Positions 39,801 through 51,610 of a DNA stretch of 64,000 nt are shown here, in pieces. This DNA comes from Lates calcarifer (Eukaryota > Chordata > Actinopteri > Centropomidae): contig NC_066852.1 of assembly GCF_001640805.2 (NCBI RefSeq), forward strand, positions 8,974,194 through 9,038,193. The letters run 5' to 3'. The position numbers were made by a program, and so were the translations under genes. The notes under the pieces were generated by a model, which was given only the letters and a program-made list of their open reading frames with translations, was not told the DNA's origin and searched no databases. Position 1 is the stretch's first letter. Every line of letters starts with the position of its first letter.

Positions 39801-41053
39801 GGAAAGTGTATCAAACTGTGCAGTGAAACAAAAGAGCTACAATGAGTGAAGCTATTAAAATGCAGGCGGCTGTCGATAGCCCTCAGGGCGACCCTGGCAG
39901 TGATTGTGGTGTCTATTTATTGCACTCCACAGCCCAATTAGGAGAATATGATGCAGATTAAAGGCAGAGAGCTTGATACACTCTAGGTGTGTCAGATAGA
40001 AGAGGATGCCCTGAGCAGTGGTGCGCAGCTCAGTCAGGTCATATAAATGTTTCACATCACAGTAACACCATTAAAGTAACTTTAAATGAAAGGCAGATAG
40101 AGCTCCTCTGTATATCAAAAGGAGAGACTCTCTCATGTGAGACAAAAATCGATGAGAGTTTGTGACAAAGAAGAAAATTGAAAACTGGAAACTAATTAGA
40201 CCAAAATCCGAGATGGAGGTAAAAACTAACTAGCAGTGTGTGGGTGTGCACTCCAAGTGAGAACAACTTTTTGTTGTATCAAACTACTTACTAGCACATT
40301 TTATAATATATTTGAGCAGACTGAGTGGATAATTTGTGGGCAGTTTTCAGAGAGATTTGTTGGAGAACAAAAGTCCCAAACTGGTATGGACAAAGTGTTT
40401 ATAGTATCATTTGTCAAAGAGCTACAAAATGAGTCAACATCCTGCTGAATTTTATCACTGTGATGACTTTGAAGTGTTAAAACAGGAATCTGCTTACCAT
40501 ATCAACATGTAATATCATACCAATCTTTCCCATATGGAAACTGTTGCACATAGTTGCACCAAACCCACCCAGTTATTTATATACTTCTTTTTGGTTTTGC
40601 TTTAAACCCCCCTGAGGCCAGTTGCTACTTCTAAAAGCAGAGACAGCTGGTTTAAACAGAACAGTTTGGTTGTGTTAGTGCCAGTTTGTCACATGAAACC
40701 CTTTTGAGAACAATATTGGAATGACTGCACACTATAAATCAATGCTGAATTCTGACTGTGAGCTGTGGCTGTCTATGGGATGAAATCTAAGTTGCGAAAG
40801 ACCATACACTGCTGAGAAAAAAGGAGCTGAAAGCACTCCCACGTTGTGGCAGCTCTTTTGTCACTAGAGAACTGATGGCAGGAGCGCAGGTATAAAAAGA
40901 AACACCTGCATAAGGGAAAATGAGAAAACTACAACTAAATGTGGCTTTCTCAGGAAAAATTGTGAATTTAATAGGGAACGGGCTTTTCTGCAGATTTATC
41001 TGACTCTATCAGGGTTGTGCAGTGATGCTTTGTTGTTCTCTTCTCATACTCAC

Positions 41054-41092
41054 CAAGCATTCGCCAACTGTCACTGCCTTCTATCTGCCAGG
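41054..41092 (-). other. Candidate 39-nt cassette exon of abr
   Basis: On the abr strand an acceptor (TAGTTTTCACAG) is followed after 39 bases by a strong donor (CTTG|GTGAGTATG). The length is a multiple of three, there is no stop in the needed frame, and both borders are phase 1. Inclusion between exons 1a and 2 would therefore add 13 residues (T then WQIEGSDSWRML) and keep the frame. Inferred from splice signals and phase; no homology is known to me. Confidence 0.35.
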
Positions 41093-42339
41093 CTGTGAAA
41101 ACTACAAGGTGTCTCACGTGTCACCAACCATCTTGTTTTTCTTGTTTATGTGAATGAATGTAGATTTTTGCAGACAATGATGCCTGGCCTCGGTATTTGT
41201 TTCAGAAGTTTATTTTAAGAGACCTCTATTGAACGAGACATTGGAAAGAGTGGCAGGGGAGATAAGAGAGAAAGAGGGGATGCAGCATGATGCCTGATAA
41301 ACAGAGAGCACTCAGAGCCACAAGGCCATCTGCCATGAGTGCATGAGCACAGCACGCACACACAGAGACACATGCACAAAGACTGGACAGAGACCTTGTG
41401 GATGTCACTCCATTGATCATGAGTTTGGTCCATCTACAAAAGGTCACAGTAAGTGGTGAAGAAGTGGACAATGATTTTAAAGAATGGGTGTGCCATGGCC
41501 ATCATAGTCTGTAATCATGCTAACATCCTATTTATATTACAGAGAGGGAGAATATAAAACAGATTATGGGTAAATATGAATTAATAAACTTCCCAAATGC
41601 AGATAAAATACTCCTTGCATTTAAAGAGGAAGGTAAAAAGCATATATTCTCTGTTATCATCATGTGTTTTCAACTAATCCGTTATTCTGTAGGTTACAAG
41701 CTTACTTAAGCATCACCTGAAAATATGTGCTATTTTCCCTAATATCCCAAATTCTCCTCCCTGTACTGTAATCCCAACAGCTCCCATGAAACACAACAGA
41801 TGTGTTAACCTTTCTCCCTGCCTGGATGTTTCTATTTCACCGGTTTATGTCTCCCACTTAGGTTCTCCTCATTCTCACTGAGTCTCTATAATGTTGAAGA
41901 AACATCCACACTGGATGTGAGCATCCCATTTTGACCACAGCAGAAAGACGACCTACTGAGAACAGAAGGCCAACTCTTACTGGGAGCCTTAATCTTTAAT
42001 GATGCTTGCACAAACAAGTGTAAACACACACACAAAAAGAAGCGAGAGATGACTATCTGCAGGTTAATTGATGGTTTGTTTGACAGTTTGTAATATAGGC
42101 TGTAATCATGTAACCACACATTTACAGAATCAGATTTATAGCCATGATTCAGGAATGTATTATGAGTCCATTTAAGTAAAATAAACCTGAGGTGATATAT
42201 GACCTATATGCGTTTGTTCACCTGAGTCTGTCTGGGTGACTGGTCGTTGCTCGAGTCCATCCGTCAGCCCTCTCAACTCATAATGGCCTCATCTCCTTTT
42301 CCTGTCTCCCCCTCTCCTCCCCTCTTTTTTCCTCCTCTC

Positions 42340-42540
42340 TTCTCTTCCGCTCGACTAACCTGAATGCTTAATGATGGCCCCTGCCTTCCGGGAGCACGTA
42401 AACACGCCAGCCGCAGCATTGGTCGGGATGGTGGTGTTAGTCTGTGCCGATTGGCTGAGGGGACGGGGGCATGGGTGGCAGAAGAAGAAGGGGTTGGTGG
42501 TTACCATAGCCCTACAGGATGACTGCTGTCCATAGTAACA
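42340..42540 (-). promoter_or_regulatory. Candidate internal promoter / first exon in intron 1
   Basis: A CpG-enriched patch (about nine CpGs in 160 bp, against very few around it). On the abr strand it has two CCAAT boxes (AGCCAATCGG near 42450, GACCAATG near 42419), a CCGGAAG ETS-type site near 42390 and two GTTAC(C/T)ATGG-like half sites (near 42503 and 42535) that resemble RFX X-box halves. An ORF from ATG 42507 (MVTTNPFFF..., 49 codons plus one base; G at -3 and +4) ends at a CAG|GTTAGT donor (intron from 42359) in phase 1, as exon 2 requires. The coding status is uncertain, because the CCAAT boxes fall inside the ORF. Confidence 0.35.
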
Positions 42541-42546
42541 TACCAG

Positions 42547-42573
42547 ACACACACACACACACACACACACACA
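42547..42573. repeat. (AC)n microsatellite
   Basis: About 13 AC units next to the CpG-enriched patch. Confidence 0.95.
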
Positions 42574-45500
42574 GCTCTAGCCCCTCAGGACATGGTGAAG
42601 GTCCCCACAGACTCACAGAACACAAACACACTCAGACACATGACACACCCTCTAACATCAAGCACAACAAAGGATTTTCAGAGCTTCACCCACATGAAGA
42701 TGGCAACAGATTTGGCACTGAATCTGGCTAATGCTGCTATTTGAGGGATTATAGAGGGTTTTTAGCTTAGCTTAAACCAGTGATTTTTGTGATAAGCAAA
42801 AAGAACCCTGAGGCTAAAAGTCCATAATTTCTACATTTCAATGAAAAACACAGACCACACAGTTGATATGGGGTCAAGCAGACCACAAAAATATTATTAA
42901 AAAAGCACACAATGAATCGTTTGAGGAAAATAAACCCAATTCCATGGTGAAAGGTTTCCCGGGGCTGAACTATTAATTTGTTTTTATCTTATAATTGCTA
43001 CTTAAAATTTTCAAACTGTAGAAGCTCCATTATCAACAACATATAACAGGATTTTCAACTAGCTGGGTTATTTTTTCTTCAGAAATATGAGGACATTTAT
43101 ACTTTTGCAAAAGTAGAATCTCCTAGATATTACATGGTTATAAAAATTATGTTGGAAATTAAATTATCATGAGATTTATAAATGATAATGGAGCTCTGGC
43201 TTTAAGCTACATTTGCTCAAGCAGCTAAAGGGCAGAGCCATCAGCAGGATCATTTATATTTTGTCACATATTATTGAAGTTGCATTTTACACTGTCAGAT
43301 ATAGCATACTGGCAGTTTGTCAAGTGGTCATAAAATGACAGCTATGTAGCCTGGAAATTAATTTACAGAGGACAAATTCATAATAATAAATCACAACTAC
43401 AATATTGGTCAGAAAATCAGAAATTGGATATTTGCCCCAATCGTTCAATCTGAGTAATTCATCAGGTCTAGTGTGTTTGCTGTGTGTGAAGGAGCCACAA
43501 CAACATACTCAGCTGAGCCAAAAGCTTCATCTATTATTCACAAGGTTGTCATTGAATGAACCCGAGCAGCCATGGTTCAGAGGAACCCCAGCAGGGTTGT
43601 GGGCGAGCTAGCAGCTAAGTTAGTGTTATGACTTGCTGCCAAATCTCTCCTCCACTCCTTTCAGATGGACTCACTCACTTGGAACGATGAGAAATTAACC
43701 ATGTCCACGTTCCAACGTTGCTGCCTCTTCACTACAGCTGCACAGTCGCTGTAATTGTGAATGACAGTGTATGGCAGTCTTAGTTTCCACAGTTAATACC
43801 AGTGCACCAATGACATATTGGAAATACTGGACCAATTAGAGCCCCATGGGTTGTTTTGATCACACGGTAAGGACTACTCTTAATTGTCCATTTGTCACTT
43901 GTTTTAGGTGGAGACACAACTTCAACGGACACCATAATTTCACCTGGGCAAACAGTGTGCAACTACAGGGTCACACTTAATGATACTGCAATGCTCTTCT
44001 CTATTGCAGGCACAATATGTAACAGGTGTGTTTTTACTTCAAGTTTACTATTTTCTGAAGTGGATCCTATCATGGTCTTTAAATTATATATATGGTACAA
44101 TGGTAAAAATACCTTTGATGGGCGGGTATCTGTAAATAAAGATGGGATTTTAGGTGTTGCTGGATAGAAACATCAGTTAAATTGTTTACTTCAGACACTC
44201 AAACTAGAGAGCATTTGGTTCAGCCGCAACATGCAGCTGTTTCCTGACTGTTTTAGAGAAAGGAGCATGAAGCCCATTACATAAGCATGAACCCCTTGAC
44301 AGGCCCAATGGGAGGAAGATGCTTGAACACAAAGCAGAGAGAAGCATGGCATGGAAGAGACTGTGGAGATGACGGCGTTACATAACAACACTGCTTTGGG
44401 CTGACTCAGATTCTTTCTCCCTCTCGGTATGTGAATGAGGATAGATTTAAGTGTCTGTTTCTATAGTTACTGTACAAGGAAGGGAGGGAACAGCTTCATC
44501 TATTGATCAGGATAATGGAGGAGCTTGTACAGTGGGAAGACAGTGATTCAAGATTTGACGTGCAGCACAGATACAATTACACAACATGCAATTCTATTCT
44601 TACAAAGAAAAATGTTATCCTCACTTGCAACATTTACTGGTTATTTTACTGCATAGCAACTGTGCCATGATGTGGTATCAGCAGTAGAGCTAACGGCAAT
44701 TAATTGATAAATAATGGTACAATCTGGCATTTCTAATCTTCCATCCCTAGAGAGCCAGGCTTTGATTGCCAGTAATGGTACCTCCAGTTTTACAACATTA
44801 TTGACTACATGTGAGCAAGGGGACTCGTCCTTGTCTCTACACTCGTGATCCTACCAGTTATTATATTTCAATAATATTTGCTCAATAACCCCAATTTCCT
44901 AAAGTACAGAAAATGGATTAGCCCAACAGCACCAACAGTGAAAAAATGAACCAGGGTTTCAAGTGGACCCTGTGGCTGTGTCATGTTGTGCTCCTCTCTG
45001 TGGTCAAGCCACATCTGACGTGTTTGGAAACACTGATCACATTGATCTGGACTTGTTTCTGCTGGCACAGAGGGGTCGAGTCATTGGTTATTCACAGTGA
45101 GACAGACAGAGACACAGGGAGAGAGAGGTAGGTGGTTTTGTGGAAATAGATTTCGTGAGGAGTGATAAATGAGACATCCCTGGTTGTATTAAACTCCCCT
45201 ACGACACTCTGCTGGGAAGCTATCCAGAATCACTTTGCTATGCCCCTGTTTGCTGAAGCAGGCCATGTGACAGCCAACTAACTACTGACATTAAACACTT
45301 AAAGACAGAACTGGGACTGGGACGAAGTCAGCCAGGAGCAGCTAGCCAACAGCGAAGTGTGCTCCATCCATTACAGTTTATGTGCTGCAGAGGGGAACCG
45401 GACCAAGGGTTTGACAGCCCGGGAAAACCACCGTTTCGTGATGAGAGGTGGAGATATAACCCAAAAACTGTTGCATCTGTTGTAGTGCTTTGTAGTGAGG

Positions 45501-47548
45501 CATTAGAGGAGCCTAAAAGGTTTAGAGAGCACAATTAATACCCAGAAGGTCACAGGTTCACTGACACATCAGCCAATGTGTCCATCACACTGAGGTCACA
45601 CCAAAGCTCAGCTTACTTACTAATTGCATTTTGTTCTGAATACAAGTGGCACATAATCATTTTAATGTATTATGGTGTTTAAATGCCTACCTGTCACACT
45701 TAAACAACTTCCTAACTTTCCAAAATCTAATTTAACAGTAACAGCCATGAGTGAGTGATACAGACAGTAAAGAGGTGCCTCAGACAGGATTTCAGTAGTG
45801 TGTCTCAAGGTGATTTAAAAGACTTTTGCTCCATAAAATAATATTGGTGTGATTGTTTGAAAGCATGCTGGCCCAGATTGACAGGTATCTTTATCACAGA
45901 TATGGAAAGTTGCGTGTCCACCTTCAAAGGAACTGGCTTCAAAATGTCTTTTTCGAAGGCTATGAGTGATTTTATCTACACTACAGCCACGTTTTTCAAC
46001 AGTTTATGATTGAAGCACACTAGTTGGATGGCAACATGACAGACAGCAGATTACTTCTTGCCAGAAACATATTATTCCATATTACCATCTGCAAATACTG
46101 GCAGCAGAAAGCAGGGATTATTCAGCACATATTAACCCTTTACAGACTGGCAAAGGGCCCTCTGTGACTCACACTGTGGTATTTTAGCTCGCCTGGCTGA
46201 ACTCAAGTACCCTCGACACTCTCTGTTCCACATTGACAGGATGTACAGAAACAAGGATATTTTTTTTAATGTTCCCTCAGAGATGCACCTAAATTTGAGT
46301 CGATCTCACTGTGACTCGGATTAGGAAAAATCATTTTGACATACGTGCATGCACGAGTCTCTGCATGCACACGTGACACCTCTGCTCTGCCATGCCAAAA
46401 TTCCCATATTCTGGCTCTTACATAATCTAGCTTTCCTTTGATGTTGCTTTAGCAATCACGTGGCACTGAAGCAAGCCATAGAGTAGCCTGGCTAATTCTC
46501 TGAAGGTTACAGCACAGGCTGCCTGAGTCAGAAGTCAGATTCAGTCTGCCACTGTGGAGGTGGAAACAGACAGCACAGTGAACTTAGCAGAACTTTTGGG
46601 CTCATGTGGCTTTTAAAGACCAGTGAAGTTTATCTGTTAGATATATTCAACATAAATGCTCAGTTAAACAAAATGAGAAAATGAAATACTGAGAGTTAAA
46701 AGTGCCCTGTAATGCCATATAGTGGAACAAATGTGTTCAAAAAGAAGTTTAATGAGAAACCCAATCAATATTAATTAAGGCTGCTAATACATCTGTTAAC
46801 ATCAACAATCCAACCGTACTGTAATTTAGCTGATGTATTAGCAAATTTGTGATAGTGAATTTTGCTTAACATTATATTCCTTCTAGGAGTTGTATTGGAA
46901 ACTCATGTTCAGTACATCACCACTTTCTACTGATCTGTTTTTCCCGTTCTTCACATTCATCTGGAAGAACAGCCCACTCAACCAGAAAAAAGTTGTGTAA
47001 CAAAGATTCTCAGGTCAGTGGTTATGAGGGTACAATTTGCCTAAACTGCTGGGCCAGGGGGCTTATCACATGGGGGATCTTGAGAACAGTCTTTTTTCCC
47101 ATCTGATATTCCAAAACAAAGAGGCCAACACTGGCCCAACATGTCAACACTAATATCTGTCTAAATTTGGCGAGGGAAATAAACATTTGAAAGACACGGA
47201 CGTATAAAAGCAGCTGCTAGAGACAGTTTCCAATGTACACAAACCACTAAAACAACCAGTATAATGCACGACACAGGGCTAACCAATGGACTGGTTAGAG
47301 AATGGAGAAAATGGAGACAGTGGCACCACCAAAATGTTCCCAAAATCAAATCATGGGAAAAAAAAACCTTTTATCCTGCTGCAAATTATAACAAAACTGA
47401 TTAACTTTATGTGTATGTGTGAGAAACACACTTGAGACAGCAATGATGAACTACTGAGAGTAAGACGAGAGGAAAGACAAAAAAAAGAGTTAGAGGAGAA
47501 AAGATGAGAGGGAAAATAAAAGGGTTTTGTTGGAGTAATGTATTTGTA

Positions 47549-47551
<3 letters not shown>

Positions 47552-47579
<28 letters not shown>
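47552..47579. repeat. (CA)n microsatellite
   Basis: 14 CA units. Confidence 0.95.
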
Positions 47580-47586
<7 letters not shown>

Positions 47587-48529
47587 AATAATAGCCTTCT
47601 GGGAGTCTACCACTTACGCTGCTGACCGGACAAATGGGGCAGAGGATGACTGATGAGAGGTCTGGGTCGGTGATTTTGTGTGTGGTGTTGTGTACTTACA
47701 CTGATGTGAGTGTGTACAGCTCTTGAGCACATTCAGCTTTTATTTTATTTCTTGAATGATTCTGCAGTCTGTATGCACTTGCCTGAATGTGTATTTTGTG
47801 ACCTCCAAAATTAAAATCTGTACAAAACAGTGCTGTGAGAAGATGCAGTGGAAAAGAAACAAACAGTCAAGCTGAACAGAAAGACTCTTGGGGGAACAAC
47901 CAGGCTGTGGCTTTGAGCATCCACTCCCACTTTACTCAGCAAGTTAAGGATGTGTGGTCACTGCTTAACACTGTGCCATTAGCACAGTTTGGCTGGGGAG
48001 GCAGAGTGCAATCACAGCCTCATGTTTGATAATCCACTACATAACCAAGGAAGCTTTAGCACTGATGCACTATGGTTTAGGAAGGGTGGGACTGGGTCGT
48101 CACACACCATCAACTACCAGGTATGAGTCATACCTCACAGTTAGGTGTGTGTTGTCCTGGTGTGTTATAGCCTGTGAACCAATGAATGGGCTGTTTCAGG
48201 GTCAGTGTAGTGGTGCTAAGGACGCATACTTAACTGTAGACCTCAAAGAGCTCCCAAAAGTGGTGGTATATTTCTAATCTCCTGAGTGGAAAAAGAGGGC
48301 AAGTTCAACAGAGCTAGATTCACCAATTTACTTACACAATACACACAACGTATAGGAGTAGGATAAAGGATGGTGGGAGAGCAAAGGGATGATGAAATGA
48401 CAGGAGCATAAAAGGATTGTGCCCTTTTCCCTCACAGGAGCTTATAGTAAAGCCTGAATTGAGCCTGTTGTAATGTTAATAGTCTGTCTCCCATTGTACA
48501 CATCCAGCCTCTTGCAGAATTTCAAATGT

Positions 48530-48562
48530 GTTAATGCAGATTAGGTGCTAATCTGCATTAAC
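48530..48562. repeat. Perfect 14-bp inverted repeat with 5-nt loop
   Basis: Left arm 48530-48543 (gttaatgcagatta), loop ggtgc, right arm 48549-48562, with no mismatch. It may be the centre of a small foldback element; no target duplication was recognised. Confidence 0.9.
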
Positions 48563-48839
48563 CAAAATAGCAACATTAAAATAGTACACAGACTAAGTAT
48601 AGAGTCCCTGGCGATCAAACTTCATTATTATACAGTTACACTGACCTGATCCATTTTTCAGAAGTGGACTAATGCATGCACTGAGAATTCAGTGCTGTGA
48701 TGCATTCACAGTCCCTAGTAAATGATGGACTTTGATGAGTGTTTCTACTCTGTCAGACAAAGAAAACAAAAATCAACTTTCTTTGTGGCTGAGATGAGAA
48801 GATCAGAACTGCTCTAATTCCTGCACACTAAATATGAAG

Positions 48840-49680
48840 ATAGAGCCAATAGCCAGCTAACTTAGCTTAGCATAAAGACTGGAAAGGGAGGCTCAACGGA
48901 CTGCTTTGTCCTGCAAGGTGAGGGTCACATGACCAGCGGGGTTAGCCAAGCTAGCACTAATGCTAAGCATTACTGCCTGTTGACCACTGTTGGCTGCACA
49001 GGCTATTACAGTGTTATCTAACAGCCTGCACTGACCACGGACTTAACGATATTGCTTTATGAGTTTTCATCCAAAAATATGGCATAGTGGACACATGTCA
49101 GTAGGAAGTGATTAGTGAAGATCATTATGTTTGTTGTCTAATAATTACAATGGCATTAAGTTAAGAGGTTGCACCACTTTCAGCGTGTCACTGCTGCTGC
49201 AGGGCCAAACAAAGCTATGGCAATTAAGCTCACTTTGGACGAGGTTACGTTACTGGAGCTCAGTTAAACAGCAACATTTCAACTTTCAGCAACCAAAATG
49301 CTTTTGGTACAAACATGATGTCAAACAGGACCCTATCTTCCCTTTGACTCTAGACAGGGGTAGTAATACTCCCGGTGAGCTGTGTGCTTCTTTACCTCAC
49401 TTCTTGCAGGTCATAGTTGTCCACTGAGTCTTACCACTAAAAGCAGGATAAAAAGGCTAGCCTGGAAGTCACTGTGATCAGACAAAACATAGTCACAATA
49501 TGTTGTTTTTATGCTTCAGTTTACATTAGAATTAAACGCATGAGATATATCATGTTAATTAGTGACTTTAGATGTACTGGCAGGTGGTTTGTGTTTTTAA
49601 TCTTTGGACAGAGCCAGGCAAGCTGTTTCTCCTGCTTCCAATCCTTATGCTAAGCTAAGATAACCCTCTACTGATTCAGA
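48840..49680. repeat. Inverted pair of a dispersed repeat (family B)
   Basis: The left border (about 48850-48890) reads cagctaacttagcttagc then ataaagactggaaa. The right border (about 49480-49680), complemented, reads atcttagcttagcataagg then attggaagcagg and continues with ctggctctgtccaaagat. Both match a teleost repeat containing gcttagcataaagactggaa. The two copies face each other about 0.8 kb apart, either as independent insertions or as ends of one element. Confidence 0.55.
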
Positions 49681-51071
49681 CATGAGAGTGGCAGTGATCT
49701 TCCTGTCCAACTCTGCAAGAAAACAGAAAACACTTCCCAAAAAGTTAAATCATTCTTCTAGAAACTAACCAGCTGATCACCATCATGAAAAATATGAGTA
49801 GTTCAATGAATAACATACATTCTGAATATTGCCACACCTCATCCACACACAGGTTTATCTTCCAATTATTCAGTCTCACACTTCATTCAGCAAAATGATG
49901 AATGGCGCACAATGTTACACATCATTTATAAAATAATACACTTGAATTGACTCTTTGTAATTAACTAAATGAACAGGCACATGACTTTGCATGAATCACT
50001 CAGGTAGCTGCTTTCAGTGTGTTAGCGAGAGAGTCCCTCTGAAGAGCTGGAGTAACAGCTGCCCTCCAAATACACTTCTGACAACATGTTTTTATTGTGT
50101 ATTTCTTTCTGTTTCTTTATTACTAAAATCCCAACCACACTGCCACCCTGTCTCCCTCTTCCTCCTCTATTCACTCCCTCTCTGCAGATTAAAGGATGGT
50201 AACAATGGTGACACAGCAGAGCAAATCCCAAAAGGTTGTGTCATGTGCCCAGAACTCCCAACACACACAAACAGGGAATCACAGCTGTGCCTGATGTGAT
50301 GTGTGTATTCACTGCAAACTGCTTCGCACTTGCTTTTCTGAGATAGAGCAAAAAAAGCTTTTGTATCTATGCAAATCAGCCTCATTAAACCTTAAATGTT
50401 GCACTTACACACAGTTAAAAATCAAATCAAAGTGTGGCTATTTTAGAGGGGAAAGCAGAGAGACTAGATTCTAACTCGTTGTTTCTCATCGGAACGTGCA
50501 AGCGCTGCTAATGCCTGATCTGAAAACACGGTCAAAGTAACCCAGTGTACAGTATGACATGTCAGACTGTATCTACATCACAAAGTGAAGTCCACAATAC
50601 AGAGTGGATTAAAAATTCAACATCAGACAGCTTGTGTCCTCGATAGGATGGAACATAAAGTTCTACCTCCAGGTTGTAAGCATGACTCACACTCTCCCAC
50701 ACTACATCTCTCCAGGCTTTCCCCGGGCTTCGGTGCTTAATAGCCAGCAAAAAGCCAGACCAGAGCAGACAGGAGTTGCCACCACTATCGGGGAACTGAG
50801 GCAAAACAAGGAGTGGGGTGGGTTGTGGGGGGTTGACCATGTTGTTATGGACAGCCACAGTGATGCACTCTAATTGGAAGTCCTGAGAAAATGCAAAGTG
50901 TTCTCTGTGTGCATGTAGCCCTGGTTGTAACAGGAACAGGCAACCCATGAGATGAGAGGAGGGGGGGAGGGAGGTGCTGGGTAAAAATGGCTAGAAGGTA
51001 AAGACGAGCGCAAAGATAAATGGGAAGCGATGTGAGGAGAGGAGTAAGTAGATGGACGGAGGGATACATAC

Positions 51072-51132
51072 TGCTGTAGAGGGTGTCGATCCAGGAGAGC
51101 CGGGGCAGGCCACGAGCACTGAGGGGCTCCAT
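51072..51132 (-). CDS. abr: abr coding exon 1a (canonical N-terminus)
   Basis: This is the first coding exon of the canonical abr isoform. It encodes MEPLSARGLPRLSWIDTLYS plus one base of the next codon. From family knowledge, ABR proteins start MEPLS.RGLPRLSWIDTLYS, whereas BCR has a long oligomerisation/kinase N-terminus, so this is ABR and not BCR. The ATG at 51132 has a good start context (A at -3, G at +4). The exon ends at a GTATGT donor (intron starts at 51071) in phase 1, matching the phase-1 acceptor of exon 2, 27 kb away. ABR activates Rho-family GTPases through its DH-PH module and inactivates Rac/Cdc42 through its C-terminal GAP domain; this exon contributes only the short N-terminal tail. 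The 5' UTR on this strand is purine-rich; its start was not determined. Confidence 0.95.
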
Positions 51133-51610
51133 CCTCCTTTTCTCTCCCTATCTCACTCACTCTGCTTCTCTCTTATTTCTTCTCTTATCTCCTCTTGCTG
51201 CTTTTCACGTTGCTTCTTTTCTTTTCCTTATCCTTGAAGAACAGCATTCATCTCTCAGGAAGAAGCGAAAAGAATCATTTGGAGAAAAAAAATGTCAAAA
51301 GACACCCCAGGGTCCAACAGGCAGACGAGCGAACGAAAGAGCCAAAGGAGTATATGAGTGAGCAGTGTGTGTGTGTGTGTGTGTCAGAGAGAGAGAGAAA
51401 ACAACAGGCTGGAGACGACTACCGCCGACCGTTGCTAGGGGAAGGGAGAAGCACTCCCTCTCTCTCTTTGGCTTGCTCGCTCACTTACATCCACCACCCC
51501 TCTCTCTCTCTCTCGCTCTCTCGATTCTGCGCGAAGAGCTCATCAGCCTCTCTCTCTCTCTCCCTCTCTCTGTCTGCAAGCAGAGGCAGGAATTCAGAAG
51601 CAATGCATAA
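51133..51610 (-). promoter_or_regulatory. Presumed abr 5' UTR / proximal promoter zone
   Basis: Directly upstream of the exon 1a ATG. It is strongly strand-asymmetric: plus-strand pyrimidine tract 51131-51240, purine-rich 51240-51360, (TG)n and (GA)n at 51366-51402, then TC tracts at 51501-51522 and 51549-51572. No TATA box or clear initiator seen. The promoter role is inferred from position; the start site is unknown. Confidence 0.4.

Larger units (their letters stand above)
23641..51071 (-). other. abr: abr intron 1 (27.4 kb)
   Basis: Separates exon 1a from exon 2. It contains dispersed repeats (25697-25866, 27820-28170, 33730-34220, 48840-49680), a hAT-like MITE (30572-30961), a decayed Tc1 element (31359-32419), microsatellites (33176, 36873, 42547, 47552) and three weak candidates for extra abr exons (29482, 41054, 42360). 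Stretches 34300-41000 and 43000-48500 hold nothing I recognise beyond short CA/TG runs and small low-complexity ORFs. Confidence 0.85.

Noticed and set aside
43892..44167. 91-codon plus-strand ORF with mixed residues
   Set aside because: No homology recognised, no splice context and no neighbouring exon; treated as chance ORF in intron.
47580..47690. AGC|GTAAGTGG donor with an open phase-1 frame on the minus strand
   Set aside because: No start codon and no convincing acceptor in a sensible position.
51480..51500. GTAAGTGAG donor-like site upstream of exon 1a
   Set aside because: The sequence between it and the ATG is purine-rich on this strand and lacks a plausible acceptor, so a spliced 5' UTR exon is not supported.
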